This document shows, piece after piece, positions 6,307-7,705 of a stretch of 7,705 nt of DNA (position 1 is the first letter of the stretch; the number at the start of each line of letters is the position of its first letter). The position numbers were made by a program, and so were the translations under genes. The notes under the pieces are model-generated. The model did not search any database and had not been told where the DNA came from. It worked only from the letters and a program-made list of their open reading frames with translations. The stretch is taken from contig CAMTOX010000083.1 of assembly GCA_947074225.1 (NCBI GenBank), positions 1-7,705 on the forward strand. Direction: 5' to 3'. The DNA comes from an uncultured bacterium (GTDB lineage: Bacteria; Bacteroidota; Bacteroidia; Bacteroidales; Paludibacteraceae).

Positions 6307-7705
6307 ATGGCAACATTAGAAAAAATTAGAAGCAAAGGGGTTCTTATTTTAATTGTGATAGGCGTCGCTATGGTAGCTTTCATAATTGGAGACTTCTTGA
6401 ACTCAAGTACAAGTTTATTCAGCAATCAGAACAAAGATGTGGCAAACATCAATGGCCAAGGAATAAAAATTGATGAATATGCTGGGTTGATTGATCAATT
6501 AAATTCTGTTTATAAAATAGAATATGGCGAGACAGCAATCAACGATCAGCTTCAAGAACAAATTCAACAAATGGTATGGGATAACGCAGTACTATACCAA
6601 GTAATGGAAGATGAAGCATATAACATGGGTCTTCAAGTTCCAACTAGCGAGATGCGCGAATTATTAATAGGTTCACGTATTAGCCCATTAGTTCAACAAC
6701 GTCGTGTTTTTGTAGACAATGAAACGGGTTATTTCAACCCTGCTCGTGTGCGCGATTTCATTGCTTATGTAGAGTCTGACGAAATAAACAACTATGGCGA
6801 TGAGGGTCGTCGTTTGAGACAATATTGGAAATTCTGGGAGAAAATGGTTCAACAAAACCGTCTTCAAGAGAAATATATTTCTTTATTAAGCAAAACATTA
6901 GTAGTAAATAATCTTCAAGCAAAACAAGCATTTGAGAATAAAAATGAAATGGCAACAGTGGTTTACGCTATGAAGAACTAATTTGCAATTCCAGATAGCA
7001 CTATTCAAGTAAGCGATTCTGAAATCAAATCGCTTTACAACAAGAAGAAAGAACAATTTAAGCAAGAGGCATCAGTAAACATACAGTATGTATCTTTCCC
7101 TATCACTCCTTCTCAAGAAGATTTTGAATCCGTATCTGTATGGATTAACGGTTTAACCGATGAGTTTACAAGCACTAACGAGATTGCTCTTTTCACCAAT
7201 TCAAATTCAGACATTATTTACCGTGGCATAAACGAAAGTAATGACGATATAGATCCAGATTTTTCAGAGTTTGCCTTTACAGCATCAGCAGGCGATGTTA
7301 TGGGTCCAATCTTCAAGAATAACACTTTCAAAATGGCTCGCGTGGTAGAAAATGGCATTGTAGCTCCCGACTCAGTGAAGCTTCGTAACATTTTTGTATA
7401 TACGGACAATGTTGAAAAGACTCGTGCTTTGGCCGATAGTATTGAAACAGCTCTTAAGGGTGGTGCAAACTTCGTAGCTTTATGCCGCGAGTTTTCACAA
7501 TCGGAAAATGCACGCGCAAACGGTGAAATAGGTTGGGTTCGTGAAAACACTCCAGGTTTTGACAAAGAGATTATTGAGAAAACATTCTCTACTCCTGTTA
7601 ATGGTTACTTCCAAGTACCTATGGGCACAGGTGTTCATATCTTCCAAGTATAAGCTCTTGGCGAGAAAGTAAACAAGGCCAAATTTGCCGTTATCTCTCG
7701 TGAAG
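6307..7705 (+). pseudogene. ppiD: PpiD/SurA-like peptidyl-prolyl isomerase, interrupted by two in-frame TAA codons, 3'-partial
   Basis: A membrane-anchored periplasmic foldase, about 700 residues in relatives; 466 codons lie in the window and the gene runs off the right edge. The start MATLEKIRSKG followed by one transmembrane helix (about 12-30) and a SurA-type chaperone domain (about 45-220) is typical of Bacteroidetes PpiD-like proteins. Codon 225 (6979-6981) is TAA, yet the same frame continues with FAIPDSTIQVSDSEIKSLY, a recognisable continuation of the family. A parvulin-type domain follows (about 355-448) with the family's NGEIGWV and GVHIFQV motifs. Codon 449 (7651-7653) is again TAA, and the frame continues with ALGEKVNKAKFAVISRE to the edge. 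The position of the usual parvulin His reads LRNIFV, so isomerase activity may be absent, as in E. coli PpiD. No frameshift is seen. ATG 6307 lacks a Shine-Dalgarno sequence, normal for the phylum. If the stops are real, the main product would be a 224-residue anchored chaperone fragment. Family identity is firm; the pseudogene status is inferred. Confidence 0.8.

Noticed and set aside
7300..7653. The 117-codon frame from ATG 7300 as an independent small gene
   Set aside because: It is in the same frame as the foldase gene, starts in the middle of a conserved stretch and contains only its parvulin part; it is better read as a segment of the interrupted gene.
6307..7705. Reassignment of TAA to an amino acid as the reason for the interrupted foldase gene
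   Set aside because: coaX, the TPR gene and the gldE-like gene end with TAA at the expected family C-termini, and the other two end with TAG and TGA at overlaps or expected ends. A general change of code would run these genes on.

Overview
The window looks like a chromosomal segment of a Bacteroidetes bacterium, most likely order Bacteroidales. The evidence is a set of Bacteroidetes-type proteins in one run on the + strand (type III pantothenate kinase, a beta-barrel outer-membrane protein with an N-terminal SPYTRFG motif, a TPR lipoprotein ending in GGWINESTTVR, a lipoprotein-type LptC, a GldE/CorC-like CBS transporter and a PpiD/SurA-like foldase). Start codons lack strong Shine-Dalgarno sequences, and a TATCTTTG box matches the Bacteroidetes -7 consensus TAnnTTTG. 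Family assignments come from recognising motifs by eye; no database was searched.

Layout. Positions 1-788 hold no convincing gene. The stretch is very AT-rich (roughly a quarter to 30% G+C by sampling lines, against roughly 33-50% in the genes), stop-rich in all frames, and carries several short inverted repeats just ahead of the operon. It also has weak hints of a decayed reading frame on the - strand. Positions 789-6166 hold five tightly packed genes: coaX, an outer-membrane beta-barrel gene, a TPR lipoprotein gene, lptC and a gldE-like gene. coaX overlaps the barrel gene by 26 nt, the TPR gene is 4 nt from lptC, and lptC overlaps the gldE-like gene by 4 nt, so this is almost certainly an operon. 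A GC-containing hairpin sits in the only sizeable internal gap (2770-2875). A hairpin followed by eight T residues (6196-6240) probably ends the operon.

From 6307 to the right edge runs a PpiD-like periplasmic foldase gene with its own promoter-like box. It is interrupted by two in-frame TAA codons, at codons 225 and 449. The frame and codon character are otherwise intact, and no frameshift is seen. Both stops fall at apparent domain borders. This is the most unusual feature of the window. It may be a young pseudogene, a gene split into domain-sized pieces, a read-through gene or a sequence error.

How the genes may work together: apart from coaX (first committed step of coenzyme A synthesis), the operon is concerned with the cell envelope. 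LptC moves lipopolysaccharide to the outer membrane, the barrel protein resides there, the TPR lipoprotein is probably a periplasmic or outer-membrane assembly partner, and the PpiD-like protein would fold exported proteins. A common envelope-biogenesis role is inference from gene order. I found no mobile element, CRISPR array, tRNA or rRNA, and no clearly new system.
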